Assembly: GCF_030378205.1 (NCBI RefSeq)
Contig: NZ_CP127385.1
Coordinates: 6,612,001 to 6,676,000 of the forward strand
From: Bradyrhizobium sp. NP1
Lineage (GTDB): Bacteria > Pseudomonadota > Alphaproteobacteria > Rhizobiales > Xanthobacteraceae
Direction of reading: 5' to 3'
DNA length: 64,000 nucleotides
Of this stretch, positions 9,813-18,471 are shown in pieces (position 1 is the stretch's first letter; each line of letters begins with the position of its first letter). Below the pieces are notes generated by a model. It saw only the letters and a list, made by a program, of their open reading frames with translations. It searched no databases and was not told where the DNA came from. The position numbers and the translations under genes were made by a program.

Positions 9813-10370
9813 ACGCGCCTCAGCCTCCCCCTCAGGTGCCTGGGCGCCCCCCTTTAAAATCAACTCATTCCAAAATAGGTTTTACCTTATTGATTTACTG
9901 CAACAATTGCCACTATAGCCCAACCCGGGAACCGTGCCTATGGCAATCTTGCTGCCCCTCCTCGCTGCCAAGGACCATTCCGGCCCGGCAACGTGTGATC
10001 GCAGCGAGAAATCCGCTCGCCCAGAGAATGCAGGGCGATCGGGGCGCCGGTCCATCAGGCACGGACGCCGGTCCGCGATCTCGCAAGCGCTTGCGATGAT
10101 GAACGACATTCCTCACCGTCCGCTAAATTACGTATATCCGAAGGTATATAGGGATATCGGGAATTTGAATCTAAAGTTCACAAAATCTTCACGGAGAGAG
10201 AAAGTGCCGTGAGGCGAGCAAGTTCCGAATCTTTCGATCTACCACCAAGAGCGGAGAGAGGACGAAGGGAGGTCGGCATTAAAGGCGATCTCCAAGGCGC
10301 CGGGAAATATTAGAGCCGGAGTTCAACCGTCCAGTCGATTATTCAGCAGTTAGCGGGCTGGGAGGGTCCT
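9813..10370. promoter_or_regulatory. Divergent intergenic region between two LuxR-type genes
   Basis: This 558-base stretch has no convincing gene. It has two AT-rich patches unlike the surrounding DNA, around 9855-9915 and 10120-10200. The second includes GTATATCCGAAGGTATATA, an imperfect inverted repeat. The region must hold promoters for both flanking regulators. A good ribosome-binding site (GGGAGG) lies just before 10371. I cannot assign a promoter class. Confidence 0.4.
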
Positions 10371-11273
10371 ATGAGGCGGCGATATTCGTTCGCAACGGTT
10401 GTTATTGGAAAAAATAGCTTACGCAGAGAAGGCCTCGCAGGAATATTACGATCAGCACATTTTCGCATCCTGGCTTCCGTCTCCTGCGCGGATGATTTGC
10501 TCACCAGCAAGGTTCAGCCCGAGCAAACACTGTTTCTCATCATCCACAACGGCGACGACTTTGACGCCGCCATCGAGCAGATCGAGCTCTTCAAGGAGCG
10601 CCATTCAGGCAGCCGGATTGCCCTTGTCGCCGATCACTATCGGCTGACCGAGCTGGTCTCCGCGTTTCGCGCGGGCGCCACGGGTTACTTCGTCGACCTG
10701 ATGAGCTGCGACGCATTCATCAAATCGCTCGAGCTGGTGATGATGGGGGAAACGGTCTTCCCGCCGGCATTTCTGGCACGCGTGCTCGACTCCGAGAGCG
10801 AGGCTGCAGCCGAATCCGGTCCGCGCGGCGACAACAGCGAGGTCATCCTCGGCGCCGAGGAGGAGACCATCGCGCCGCAGCTTTCGCCCCGCGAAAAGTC
10901 GATCCTGCATTGCCTGATCGAGGGCGATTCCAACAAATGCATCGCGCGGAAGATCGATATCGCCGAGGCGACCGTGAAGGTTCACGTCAAGGCGATCCTT
11001 CGCAAGATCCGGGTCCAGAACCGGACTCAGGCGGCGATTTGGGGAATGAACAACCGGTTCCTGGCACGCCTTTCAAGCAGCAAATTTCCGAATGGGAGCG
11101 CCGACGCGGCCCAGCATTCCGGCAACGGCATGGCCGAAGTGCATGAGATCAAGCGGGTCGAGGCCAAACCGGCCCTGGGTGCGGTCAATTACCACAGCAA
11201 TCACATCCACCACGCCGACCGTCTCATCCGCAAGGACAGCGAATCTTCGGCGATGATCAGACTGCGCAAGTAG
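10371..11273 (+). CDS. LuxR-family regulator with degenerate receiver domain
   Basis: This 300-residue protein has a receiver-like N-terminus (about 1-140) and a LuxR-type helix-turn-helix (about 168-230: LSPREKSILHCLIEGDSNKC, then EATVKVHVKAILRKIRV). The receiver lacks its phosphorylation chemistry: the position expected to hold the acceptor Asp reads LFLIIHNGDD, and the conserved Lys region reads GYFVDL. It probably works without phosphorylation. The C-terminal 70 residues have no recognised domain. The recognition-helix segment is duplicated at DNA level in the Wzz-like gene ending at 20020. GGGAGG precedes the ATG. Confidence 0.85.
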   Translation: MRRRYSFATVVIGKNSLRREGLAGILRSAHFRILASVSCADDLLTSKVQPEQTLFLIIHNGDDFDAAIEQIELFKERHSGSRIALVADHYRLTELVSAFRAGATGYFVDLMSCDAFIKSLELVMMGETVFPPAFLARVLDSESEAAAESGPRGDNSEVILGAEEETIAPQLSPREKSILHCLIEGDSNKCIARKIDIAEATVKVHVKAILRKIRVQNRTQAAIWGMNNRFLARLSSSKFPNGSADAAQHSGNGMAEVHEIKRVEAKPALGAVNYHSNHIHHADRLIRKDSESSAMIRLRK

Positions 11274-11310
11274 GCTGCGCGTGGCGCGGTCGAGGTAGTC
11301 CCGAAGAAGT

Positions 11311-11336
11311 ATGCCGAAAGTGGTGGCTTTCGGCAT
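11311..11336. terminator. Perfect inverted repeat between convergent genes
   Basis: Arms ATGCCGAAAG and CTTTCGGCAT (10 of 10 paired) surround a six-base loop TGGTGG. It sits between the 3' ends of the regulator at 11273 and the reverse-strand gene ending at 11393. There is no clear T-run on either side, so termination is likely but not certain. Confidence 0.5.
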
Positions 11337-11392
11337 GCCGCAGTGATCTGTCCGGCGGCACCAGGCCGATCAGCCGGCGCGACCCACTCCCG

Positions 11393-14335
11393 TCACCGCA
11401 CGAAAATCCTGAACGTGGTGCGATCAAAGAGGGCGCGGACAAGCACCCGGGCATCGACGTGGTCCGCGTCGTGCAACAGATCGAGAAACAACGCCTCGCC
11501 ATCGGACTCGCTCGTCCTTTCGATCGGATCCTCAGCGGCTCCCGCGCCGACAAGCCTTCTTGCGATATCGAGCAGGCCCCGCTGATAGCCATGCCGGGAC
11601 ACCGTGCATCCCAACAGCCTCGCCTGCCGCCGGCAGGAAATCTGGGCCGGCGCAAAGCTGCGCGTGGCGCGCCGGAACATCGGCAGGTCGGCTTCCGTGT
11701 CGCCGACGGCGATCGTCTCGGCGTCCGGCCCCAGGACCCGATCGCGCAATGCCGCAAGCCCGGTGCCCTTGTCGACGTCCTTGGCGACGACGGCGGTGTC
11801 GATCGTGGTCTGGTGGAAGGAAAGCCGGTCGAGCCGCTTCTCCGCGATCAGGTGAGCCACCACCAGCGTCGGGAGCGGAATCGTCGCCCCCTGGCCGACA
11901 TTGAACGCGCGGATCGAATGCACCAGCCGCAAGAGCAGGCTGCGGGGCTTCTTCTCGATCATGTAGGCCCGGATGGAATAGCGGTGCCGCTCGTCGAGAA
12001 ACACGCCCGGCATCCGACGCAGCTCCTTCCTGAGCTCGTCGAGCTGGATCATCGTCTCCTGATCGATCAGAGGCCGGCCGCGCTTGGCGATCGCGTCCCA
12101 GAGATAGGCGCCGTTTTCGGCCACGCCGCCTGCCAGGCCGTAGGCCTCGCAATAGTCCTTCACCTCGTAGACCGACCGCGCCGTGTTCAGGGCAACCGAA
12201 CAGCCATGCGCCGCCAGCAGCGATAGCGCCCCGATGCCGGCGGCCGTGGTGCACGGATAGCCGAAGATGCGCCGGTCGATCACCCCGTCCACATCGAGCA
12301 TGACAAGCGGCGACCGCCAGGACGCTGGCTGCGACGATCGATAACGCGCGCCGCAGAACCGCGCGGTCTGGACCGTCAGGAAGTCCCACGCGCCGAGGAA
12401 ACGGCGATGCTGCTCCTGTTGCTGTTCGCCTGACTGGGTGACGCCGAACAGCTGTTCCTGGGCCGATTCCATCGTCCAGAGTCCGGCCAGCAACTTGTTG
12501 ACGAAGAGCCGCTGCCCGACCTCGACGTCTCCGGAGTGCTCGACATAGCGCCGGATCAGCCGGTCTTCCTCCTCGGAAGAAAGCGAGAAACTGAGGATGG
12601 TCTCGGCAAGATCGTAGGCCGGATCGATCGTGTTCAACTGGGTCTTGCCCAGGCCATGTCCGTAGTAGCCGGTCTTCAACGGCACCGAATTAGAATTGAT
12701 CCATTCGGCATGGCCCATGTTGCCGTCAATCAGGGTGGGGAACGGGCAGTGCAGCCGGTAGAGGCGGGCCTGGATCCACGACCGCATCGGGATATTGAGG
12801 GCAAGGCTTCCATATGCGCGGCCAAGCGCTTCCGCCAGCAGTGCCCAGCCGTTCTCGTGGACCGCCTTGCCGTTCGCGCGATGCTTCGGCAGTCGCAACA
12901 GACGGGTTCGCGCCGCGACATAGGCGGCCGTCGTGTCTATCCACATGTCGCGATGCAGCCGGATGTCTGCCGTATCTTGCTGTGGCAGCCATTCGGTGTA
13001 GAGAATACCGTCGCGCAGCCCGAGAACCGGCGGGATGAAGCCGGCAAGCCGGTGTGCGGCCAGGAAGGCGGGGTAGCCGAGATATCCCAGACCGACGCCC
13101 TTGGCCAGGACATGGCGGGTCTCGCTCTCGCCTTGGGGCGTGCGCAGCTGCACTTCAAATATCCGCCTCAGCGTTGCGCCGCGCTTGCTGCTACCGCTCT
13201 GCAGCCGCGCATTAAGTGCGACCGCCTGGCCGCTCCCGACCACCCGGACGCCGGAGAATCCCTGTTGCGCAAAGTATTCGGCCAGCCGGTTCTCCACACG
13301 CCTGGGATCGAGCAGTTGCTGCTTTCGCCAGCGTTCCGGCTCAAGCGTGATGACCGCCCCCTGAGGCAGCGCGTCAGCCCAATTATGTGCGGTCGGATGG
13401 GTCGGGACGAGCACCCTTATCCGGGGCAGGTCGAACCCCGCCTGACGCGCGATATCGATCGCATGGACGATGGCGCCGCCGGTGTGGGGCGGGTCGTCAA
13501 CGATGGCGACCGTGAAGCCCTGTTTTGCGCAGCTCGTCAACACGTTTCGTTCGCGGCGGCCTGGGCCCTTGATCGGCTGCACGGTCAGCGAGACGACGCG
13601 GCGATATCCCTCCGCCTTCAGGGATGAGCGCAGCAGCGCGGAAAAATAGGTGCCCGCGGTGCGCAACCCCAGCAGAAGCACCGGATGCGATTTATCCGGG
13701 TATTGGCGCATGAACCGGCGTCCGAGCGCCAGCACGTCGAAATGGGTGAGATCCAGGCGGCTGAACGCGGACGGCACGCCGAGGCGCAAGCCCATGAGGT
13801 CGGGCGGAAGCGGCAATCGCAGCATTTCCGACAATCGCTGCGCGGCATCGGCAAACAGCGCCGGCTCAGACTCGTTTCGGGCCAGAACGGCAAAAAAGCC
13901 GTCCATGCCGTCCTGCCATTGCTCCTTCCAACGGCGGACCCTCGTCCTGCCCTGTTTCGGCAGAGTTTCGGCAACCCGCTCCGCTGCCCACATGGCGGCA
14001 CGCCCAGGCCGGACCCGCCTGAGCTGAACAGGCAGCCGCAATGTGTGCCCGCGCAGATATTCGTCGATCCCGTTCAGGAGCGAACAGGAAAGGAGATAGA
14101 CGTTCACGGTGATTTCGCCGGCCTGCCAACCGACCTGCGCCGTCTGCAGCCGGTCGATCTCGCCGGCAAGGCGCTCGACGGCTTCGCCAACCGTCAGGTG
14201 CGGGTCGAGGCACCAGTCGTAAGCGGAATAGAAATCGGTTTCCGAGGGTAACAAGCAGCCTTCCGCCGACGCCCGGTCAGTTAGTGCAGGCCTGGTCAAT
14301 GTGAGCATCGTGCTGGTCCCTGCGGTTCTCCCCAT
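11393..14335 (-). CDS. Three-domain fusion: phosphoribosyltransferase-like, kinase-like, HAD phosphatase-like
   Basis: I do not recognise this 980-residue protein as a named family. Residues 1-200 have no clear domain. Residues about 215-330 resemble a type I phosphoribosyltransferase: hydrophobic strand HPVLLLGLRTAG, then the PRPP-loop-like VAIVDDPPHTGGA at 276-288. Residues about 385-600 resemble an aminoglycoside-phosphotransferase/choline-kinase fold: a possible ATP lysine in HVLAKGVG (Lys412), a catalytic-loop-like LIDGNMGHAEW (Asp537) and the metal-site-like IDPAYDLAE (Asp571). Residues about 676-930 are a HAD hydrolase with all four motifs: LDVDGV (681-685), NTARS (717-721), DKGTG (855-859) and GDTEADLPMF (878-887). 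It starts four bases after the upstream glycosyltransferase stop, so the two are coupled. The chemistry suggests making or recycling a ribosylated or phosphorylated small molecule, but no substrate can be named. Confidence 0.8.
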   Translation of the reverse strand: MGRTAGTSTMLTLTRPALTDRASAEGCLLPSETDFYSAYDWCLDPHLTVGEAVERLAGEIDRLQTAQVGWQAGEITVNVYLLSCSLLNGIDEYLRGHTLRLPVQLRRVRPGRAAMWAAERVAETLPKQGRTRVRRWKEQWQDGMDGFFAVLARNESEPALFADAAQRLSEMLRLPLPPDLMGLRLGVPSAFSRLDLTHFDVLALGRRFMRQYPDKSHPVLLLGLRTAGTYFSALLRSSLKAEGYRRVVSLTVQPIKGPGRRERNVLTSCAKQGFTVAIVDDPPHTGGAIVHAIDIARQAGFDLPRIRVLVPTHPTAHNWADALPQGAVITLEPERWRKQQLLDPRRVENRLAEYFAQQGFSGVRVVGSGQAVALNARLQSGSSKRGATLRRIFEVQLRTPQGESETRHVLAKGVGLGYLGYPAFLAAHRLAGFIPPVLGLRDGILYTEWLPQQDTADIRLHRDMWIDTTAAYVAARTRLLRLPKHRANGKAVHENGWALLAEALGRAYGSLALNIPMRSWIQARLYRLHCPFPTLIDGNMGHAEWINSNSVPLKTGYYGHGLGKTQLNTIDPAYDLAETILSFSLSSEEEDRLIRRYVEHSGDVEVGQRLFVNKLLAGLWTMESAQEQLFGVTQSGEQQQEQHRRFLGAWDFLTVQTARFCGARYRSSQPASWRSPLVMLDVDGVIDRRIFGYPCTTAAGIGALSLLAAHGCSVALNTARSVYEVKDYCEAYGLAGGVAENGAYLWDAIAKRGRPLIDQETMIQLDELRKELRRMPGVFLDERHRYSIRAYMIEKKPRSLLLRLVHSIRAFNVGQGATIPLPTLVVAHLIAEKRLDRLSFHQTTIDTAVVAKDVDKGTGLAALRDRVLGPDAETIAVGDTEADLPMFRRATRSFAPAQISCRRQARLLGCTVSRHGYQRGLLDIARRLVGAGAAEDPIERTSESDGEALFLDLLHDADHVDARVLVRALFDRTTFRIFVR

Positions 14336-14339
14336 CGTT

Positions 14340-15548
14340 CTAGGCTACCGATACGGCTTTCGTTTCCGGCAAGCCATGCCCGGCATATCGCGCGATCGCG
14401 CGTGCATAGATCGCCAAGAGCGCGCGGTGATTGGCGGCGGCGGTGAAATTCCGGTCGAAGGTCTCGCGCGCGCCTCGTCGCATTTGCCTCAGCGTCGCCG
14501 TGTCCGATCCGAGGCAGCGGACCTTCGCGGCGAGGTCCTCCGGATTGCCGGGTGCAAAGCAAACCCCGTTGCTGCCGTCGACGATTTCGGTCATGGCTCC
14601 GTGGGCGGAGACGACGACCGGCGTGCCCTTCGCAAACGCCTCGATCACGACGCGGGGAAGTGCGCCTTCGTAACATTGCGACGGCAGGACCAGAAAGGCT
14701 GCCGCCCCGATCAGTTCATAGACGCGTTCGTGCGGAATGCCTTGCAGCCACTCGATCGCAGCATTCTGCGCCACGGCCTCGCGAACTGAGGGAGCCAGGG
14801 GACCGTCGCCCGCAATCTTCAACGGCACCGTCACGCCGAGGCTCTGCCACGCCTTCAGAAGAGTCTGAACTCCCTTTTCCGTCGACAGCCGGCCGACATA
14901 GACGGCATACCCGCCGTCTCCGCTGCCCGGGCCGGGCTCCGGATAGGTGAAGTTGAACTTGACGGCGATCTTGTCAGCGGGAAGGCCGCCCGCGATGAAC
15001 TTGCGCCGGCTGAATTCGCTCAACGCGACATACGCGTCGACCGCATCGCGCCATGTTCCCAACAGCCGATGGGCCGCCAGCATCGCCGCAACGGCCGCGC
15101 TGGCGCCGCGGTTGTCGCGATAGCAGCTATGCGCGACGCCGTGCCAGGGGATGGTCTTGTCAAGGCACTGCTCGCAGGGCTTGCCATCGCGGAACAGCAA
15201 CGCGTTGACGCAGACGAGTCGGAAATTGTGCAGCGTCTGGACCGTCGGGACGCTCTCCGCATGCGCCGCGTAATAGGCGGCGGGAGAGATCAGTGGGAAC
15301 GTGTTGTGAAAATGCACGACCTGCGGGCGGTGGGTGGCGATCAGGCTGCGCATGGTTGCAAACGCCTGACGGCTCCAGATCGTGCGGCCGGCAAGCCGCA
15401 GGCGGCCCATGCCGTCGACCGCGTCGTTGGACAGGCAGTATTGCGTCACCTGATGCCCATGCGCCCGCAACAGTGCGACCTCGGCCGCGACGCATTGGTC
15501 CTCGCCGCCCGCATGTTTATAGAAATTATGCGCTATCAGGACGTTCAT
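14340..15548 (-). CDS. Glycosyltransferase family 4
   Basis: This is a cytoplasmic retaining GT-B glycosyltransferase, probably adding a sugar to a lipid-linked polysaccharide repeat. The N-terminal domain begins MNVLIAHNFYKHAGGEDQ, a glycine-rich start common in GT4 enzymes. The C-terminal nucleotide-sugar domain has AVYVGRLSTEKGVQTLLKA and LPSQCYEGALPRVVIEAFAKG, where Glu-x7-Glu is the family signature. I use ATG 15548 (402 residues); the frame is open for 11 more codons. It heads a two-gene unit with the 980-residue fusion and is divergent from the Wzy-like gene. Confidence 0.9.
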   Translation of the reverse strand: MNVLIAHNFYKHAGGEDQCVAAEVALLRAHGHQVTQYCLSNDAVDGMGRLRLAGRTIWSRQAFATMRSLIATHRPQVVHFHNTFPLISPAAYYAAHAESVPTVQTLHNFRLVCVNALLFRDGKPCEQCLDKTIPWHGVAHSCYRDNRGASAAVAAMLAAHRLLGTWRDAVDAYVALSEFSRRKFIAGGLPADKIAVKFNFTYPEPGPGSGDGGYAVYVGRLSTEKGVQTLLKAWQSLGVTVPLKIAGDGPLAPSVREAVAQNAAIEWLQGIPHERVYELIGAAAFLVLPSQCYEGALPRVVIEAFAKGTPVVVSAHGAMTEIVDGSNGVCFAPGNPEDLAAKVRCLGSDTATLRQMRRGARETFDRNFTAAANHRALLAIYARAIARYAGHGLPETKAVSVA

Positions 15549-15931
15549 GAGCAGCAATCGTGGAAGGACGGAACGCCGCATTCCCGATCGAACAAGCGCG
15601 CGCTGGCGAGAGAGCCGGAAAGACCTGTACCGCCCGCAACGGGCGCCCCTTCTTCCATGGAAATTCCCCCTCCTCTTCGCGCAGCCGACGAGATCGCCCC
15701 GTGAACAACATCAGTGTCACTATGCTGCCGCGCATCGGCGCGGCAATCGCGCATAAGGGAACGCGCGTCGCGATTGCGGGGCATTGGGGCTACCCCCAAT
15801 GAGCCGGCCGCCGGGTTCGCAGCTTCTTGCAACGAACCGATCGAAGCGTTCATCCTTAGCTGTTAGGCGCTCCGCCCCAGCAGGGCGGCATCGACAATGC
15901 GACTCCAGGCTGGGAAAGCGGGCCAGGACGA
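15549..15931. promoter_or_regulatory. Divergent intergenic region of the polysaccharide locus
   Basis: This 383-base region lies between the leftward GT4 gene and the rightward Wzy-like gene. It contains a perfect 8-base inverted repeat, TGCCGCGC-ATCG-GCGCGGCA, near 15723-15742. Short open frames on both strands lack coding character. It presumably holds two divergent promoters, but no motif could be assigned. Confidence 0.35.
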
Positions 15932-17293
15932 ATGGCCGACAGTTCACAACCGCTGAGAACGGCGATCGCCAGATCCGACACGTTAGGCGATCGGTGGCTG
16001 CTTTTTCTCGCCTTCGTGCTGAGCGGATACGCGTTCATCGGCAAAGGTTTCGCCTATGTGGGCTTTCCTCCCCTTTTCGTTGGGGAGATGGCCTATCTGT
16101 CCGGCGTGGTCGTGCTCCTGCGAAGCCGCTGCATCGTCAGCTCGCTCGCAACCCTGCCGAGCTTCTTTCTCGCCGCCAGCATGGCCTGGGTGCTCCTGCG
16201 AACGGTCACTTCCGTCCAGACCTACGGCATAGACGCGCTGCGCGACAGCGTCGTCGTCATGTATGGCGGCTTCGCCTTCATCATCGTGGCGATCCTGTTG
16301 GAGGATCCCAGACGTATCGACACGATCCTGCGCTACTATGGCAGGTTCGCCGGGGCCTTCATCCCAGCCATTCCGTTCCTGTTCGCGATCTCACACTTTC
16401 TGGCCGACTACATCCCGGAAATGCCAAACGCCGGCGCCCCGATTCTCGAGGTGAGATCGGGCGAAGTCGCCACTCATCTCGCGGGGGCGTCGGTCTTCGC
16501 GCTGATCGGGTTTTACAGGCCCAGCTGGCGCTGGATTCTTGCCGCCGTCGCCACAACCGTCATGGTGGCGTCCCACGGTCGCGGCGCAATGCTCGCCTTT
16601 GTCGTCCCGGTCGTGCTTGCGGCGATCGTCGTCGGCAAGGCGCGAGCCGTTGCTCGAACCGCCGTCGTCATCCTGGCTGTGGTGTTTGCTGCAATCACGG
16701 TCCAATCGACCCTCGGCGAACGTCGCTCGGCGCCTTCCACCGCCGAACGGTCCATCGATCCCCAACAGCTCGTTGACAACGTCGTCAGCACGTTTGGTCA
16801 GTCCGGCAACGCGCAGGCCGAATCGACCAAGGAGTGGCGTCTGCAATGGTGGAATATCATCCTCGCGGACACACTGTTTGGCCCCAAGTTCTGGACGGGT
16901 CGGGGATTCGGGTTGAATCTCGCGGACGTGGATGGTTTCCAGGACGTCGAAGGTCGCGACCGTCCGAAGCTGCGAAGCCCACATAACGTTCACATGACGA
17001 TTCTGGCGCGCGCAGGCGTTCCGGGCCTGGTGCTGTGGTCCGCGTTGCTACTGTCCTGGTTCGGCCTGATGCTCCGGGCCCTGTACACAGCCCGACGGCG
17101 CGGCCAAGTCGAGTGGAGTCGCCTCTTCCTGTTCGTTGCGTGTTACGTCTTGTCCATCATCATCGACGCCACGTTCGATGTCGCGATCGAGGGACCGATG
17201 ATCGGCATCTGGTTCTGGTGCCTGATCGGATTCGGTATCGGGACAGTCATGGTTTTTCGCGCTGACAGCGCCACTCGCGCTCGGTCCGGATGA
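15932..17293 (+). CDS. O-antigen polymerase/ligase-like membrane protein (Wzy/WaaL family)
   Basis: This 453-residue protein has about ten to twelve hydrophobic segments and a long periplasmic loop (about 270-365). The loop ends in RSPHNVHMTILARAGVPGL, which is typical of Wzy/WaaL proteins and carries the conserved His next to the following membrane helix. In Wzx/Wzy systems such a protein polymerises flipped repeat units at the periplasmic face of the inner membrane. The locus also has a flippase, a Wzz-like and a Wza-like gene, so polymerase is the more likely role than ligase. The exact start is uncertain. Confidence 0.82.
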   Translation: MADSSQPLRTAIARSDTLGDRWLLFLAFVLSGYAFIGKGFAYVGFPPLFVGEMAYLSGVVVLLRSRCIVSSLATLPSFFLAASMAWVLLRTVTSVQTYGIDALRDSVVVMYGGFAFIIVAILLEDPRRIDTILRYYGRFAGAFIPAIPFLFAISHFLADYIPEMPNAGAPILEVRSGEVATHLAGASVFALIGFYRPSWRWILAAVATTVMVASHGRGAMLAFVVPVVLAAIVVGKARAVARTAVVILAVVFAAITVQSTLGERRSAPSTAERSIDPQQLVDNVVSTFGQSGNAQAESTKEWRLQWWNIILADTLFGPKFWTGRGFGLNLADVDGFQDVEGRDRPKLRSPHNVHMTILARAGVPGLVLWSALLLSWFGLMLRALYTARRRGQVEWSRLFLFVACYVLSIIIDATFDVAIEGPMIGIWFWCLIGFGIGTVMVFRADSATRARSG

Positions 17294-17561
17294 CGTCGCT
17301 CAGCCCGATCCGACAGCCTCCGGCTGACGAATTCAAAGGGAAAGTAACGCCGTGAAGAAGACCATCACGAAACCGAAGCCGGATGCGGCCGCGATGGTCG
17401 AAGCGGCCCGGCAAACAGTCAGATACGGGCTTGCGAGCACGACCTGTGCCACACCGAGCACGAACATTCGTGCTACCTCTTTCGGACATTCGAACATTCC
17501 AAAGAGCCGTTGCCCGTGGACCCTGGTTACCGTGTGATAAGGACAACTCTCGCGAGCGGTC

Positions 17562-18275
17562 ATGGACATTCACGCTTTCTATCGGCCCATACTGGCCCAC
17601 TTCCGCGCGAAGCGGATGACGGAGTTCTGCCGACTTTTCGTAGTCGACGAGAAGATACGGATCGTGGACGTCGGGGGCTACGAGTTCAACTGGATGCTTA
17701 TCAAGGAAGCACCAGACGTCCTGATGATCAATCTCGAGGATGAGGAGTGGCAGCGCGGGCGGTTCCGAAAGCAGCGCGGCGATGGGCGTGCGCTCGAGTT
17801 CGAGGACGACAGCTTCGACATCGCCTTTTCCAATTCGGTGATCGAGCACGTGGGCGAGTGGGCAGACCAAGTTGCTTTTGCCGGGGAAATCCGACGAGTG
17901 GCGCCGAGCTACTACGTGCAGACGCCGAACCGCTACTTCTTCTTCGAGCCGCATCTCCTTGCGCCGTTCGTGCACCTCCTTCCACGGCGCGTGCTGCGCC
18001 GCATCGTCCGCTATGGCACCGGCTGGGGGCTGATGACTAAGCCGACGCAGGAGCAGGTAGATAGCTTCCTTCGAAGCATTCGGCTGCTGACCAAGGCAGA
18101 GATGAAGCGGCTCTTTCCCGATGCCGATATCATCGAAGAGAAAGTTCTGGGGCTAACGAAATCGCTGATCGCTGTACGCGCACCGACCAGAATGAGATCT
18201 GATCCAATGAGATCTGATCCGCGGACGCAGCAATCCGAGCCCTCGTTCCGGAACGAAGAGGCGCCGACCTTGTGA
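17562..18275 (+). CDS. SAM-dependent class I methyltransferase
   Basis: This 237-residue protein has a Rossmann methyltransferase core. Motif I is RIVDVGGYEF near residue 35, an acidic residue sits at the second strand (INLEDE), and GDGRALEFEDDSFDIAFSNSVIEHVG is a typical motif II-III region. It may methylate a sugar or another small molecule of the polysaccharide pathway, as its neighbours are polysaccharide genes. The last 35 residues are a low-complexity tail containing a perfect duplication MRSDPMRSDP. Acceptor unknown. Confidence 0.8.
   Translation: MDIHAFYRPILAHFRAKRMTEFCRLFVVDEKIRIVDVGGYEFNWMLIKEAPDVLMINLEDEEWQRGRFRKQRGDGRALEFEDDSFDIAFSNSVIEHVGEWADQVAFAGEIRRVAPSYYVQTPNRYFFFEPHLLAPFVHLLPRRVLRRIVRYGTGWGLMTKPTQEQVDSFLRSIRLLTKAEMKRLFPDADIIEEKVLGLTKSLIAVRAPTRMRSDPMRSDPRTQQSEPSFRNEEAPTL
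18191..18220 (+). repeat. Perfect 15-base tandem duplication in a methyltransferase tail
   Basis: AATGAGATCTGATCC occurs twice in direct succession (18191-18205 and 18206-18220). It keeps frame and encodes MRSDP twice. It looks like a recent slippage or duplication event in a non-essential tail. Confidence 0.9.
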
Positions 18276-18471
18276 ACGCGATCGACCGGGCTGCGCCGTC
18301 GGGGACGGTCGAGAACCCCGCGCCGACCGGGCTTCACGACGGCGCGGGTCAGCACTGCTTCGCCGGGCCGATGCGCGCTGTCCCTTGCCGACGCAGACGG
18401 TTTGCGGGACCGGACTAATCCCGACCGACGGCGAATTTCGGTTCATCCCTTTGCAAGATGGATGCATTCGA

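Noticed and set aside
15545..15853. A 102-codon frame on the - strand upstream of the GT4 gene
   Set aside because: It covers a divergent promoter region, has no domain, and its composition changes along its length.
17352..17537. A 61-codon frame starting with GTG before the methyltransferase gene
   Set aside because: The first 25 codons look protein-like and a weak ribosome-binding site precedes it, but the second half loses coding character and no family is recognised. The support was too thin to list.
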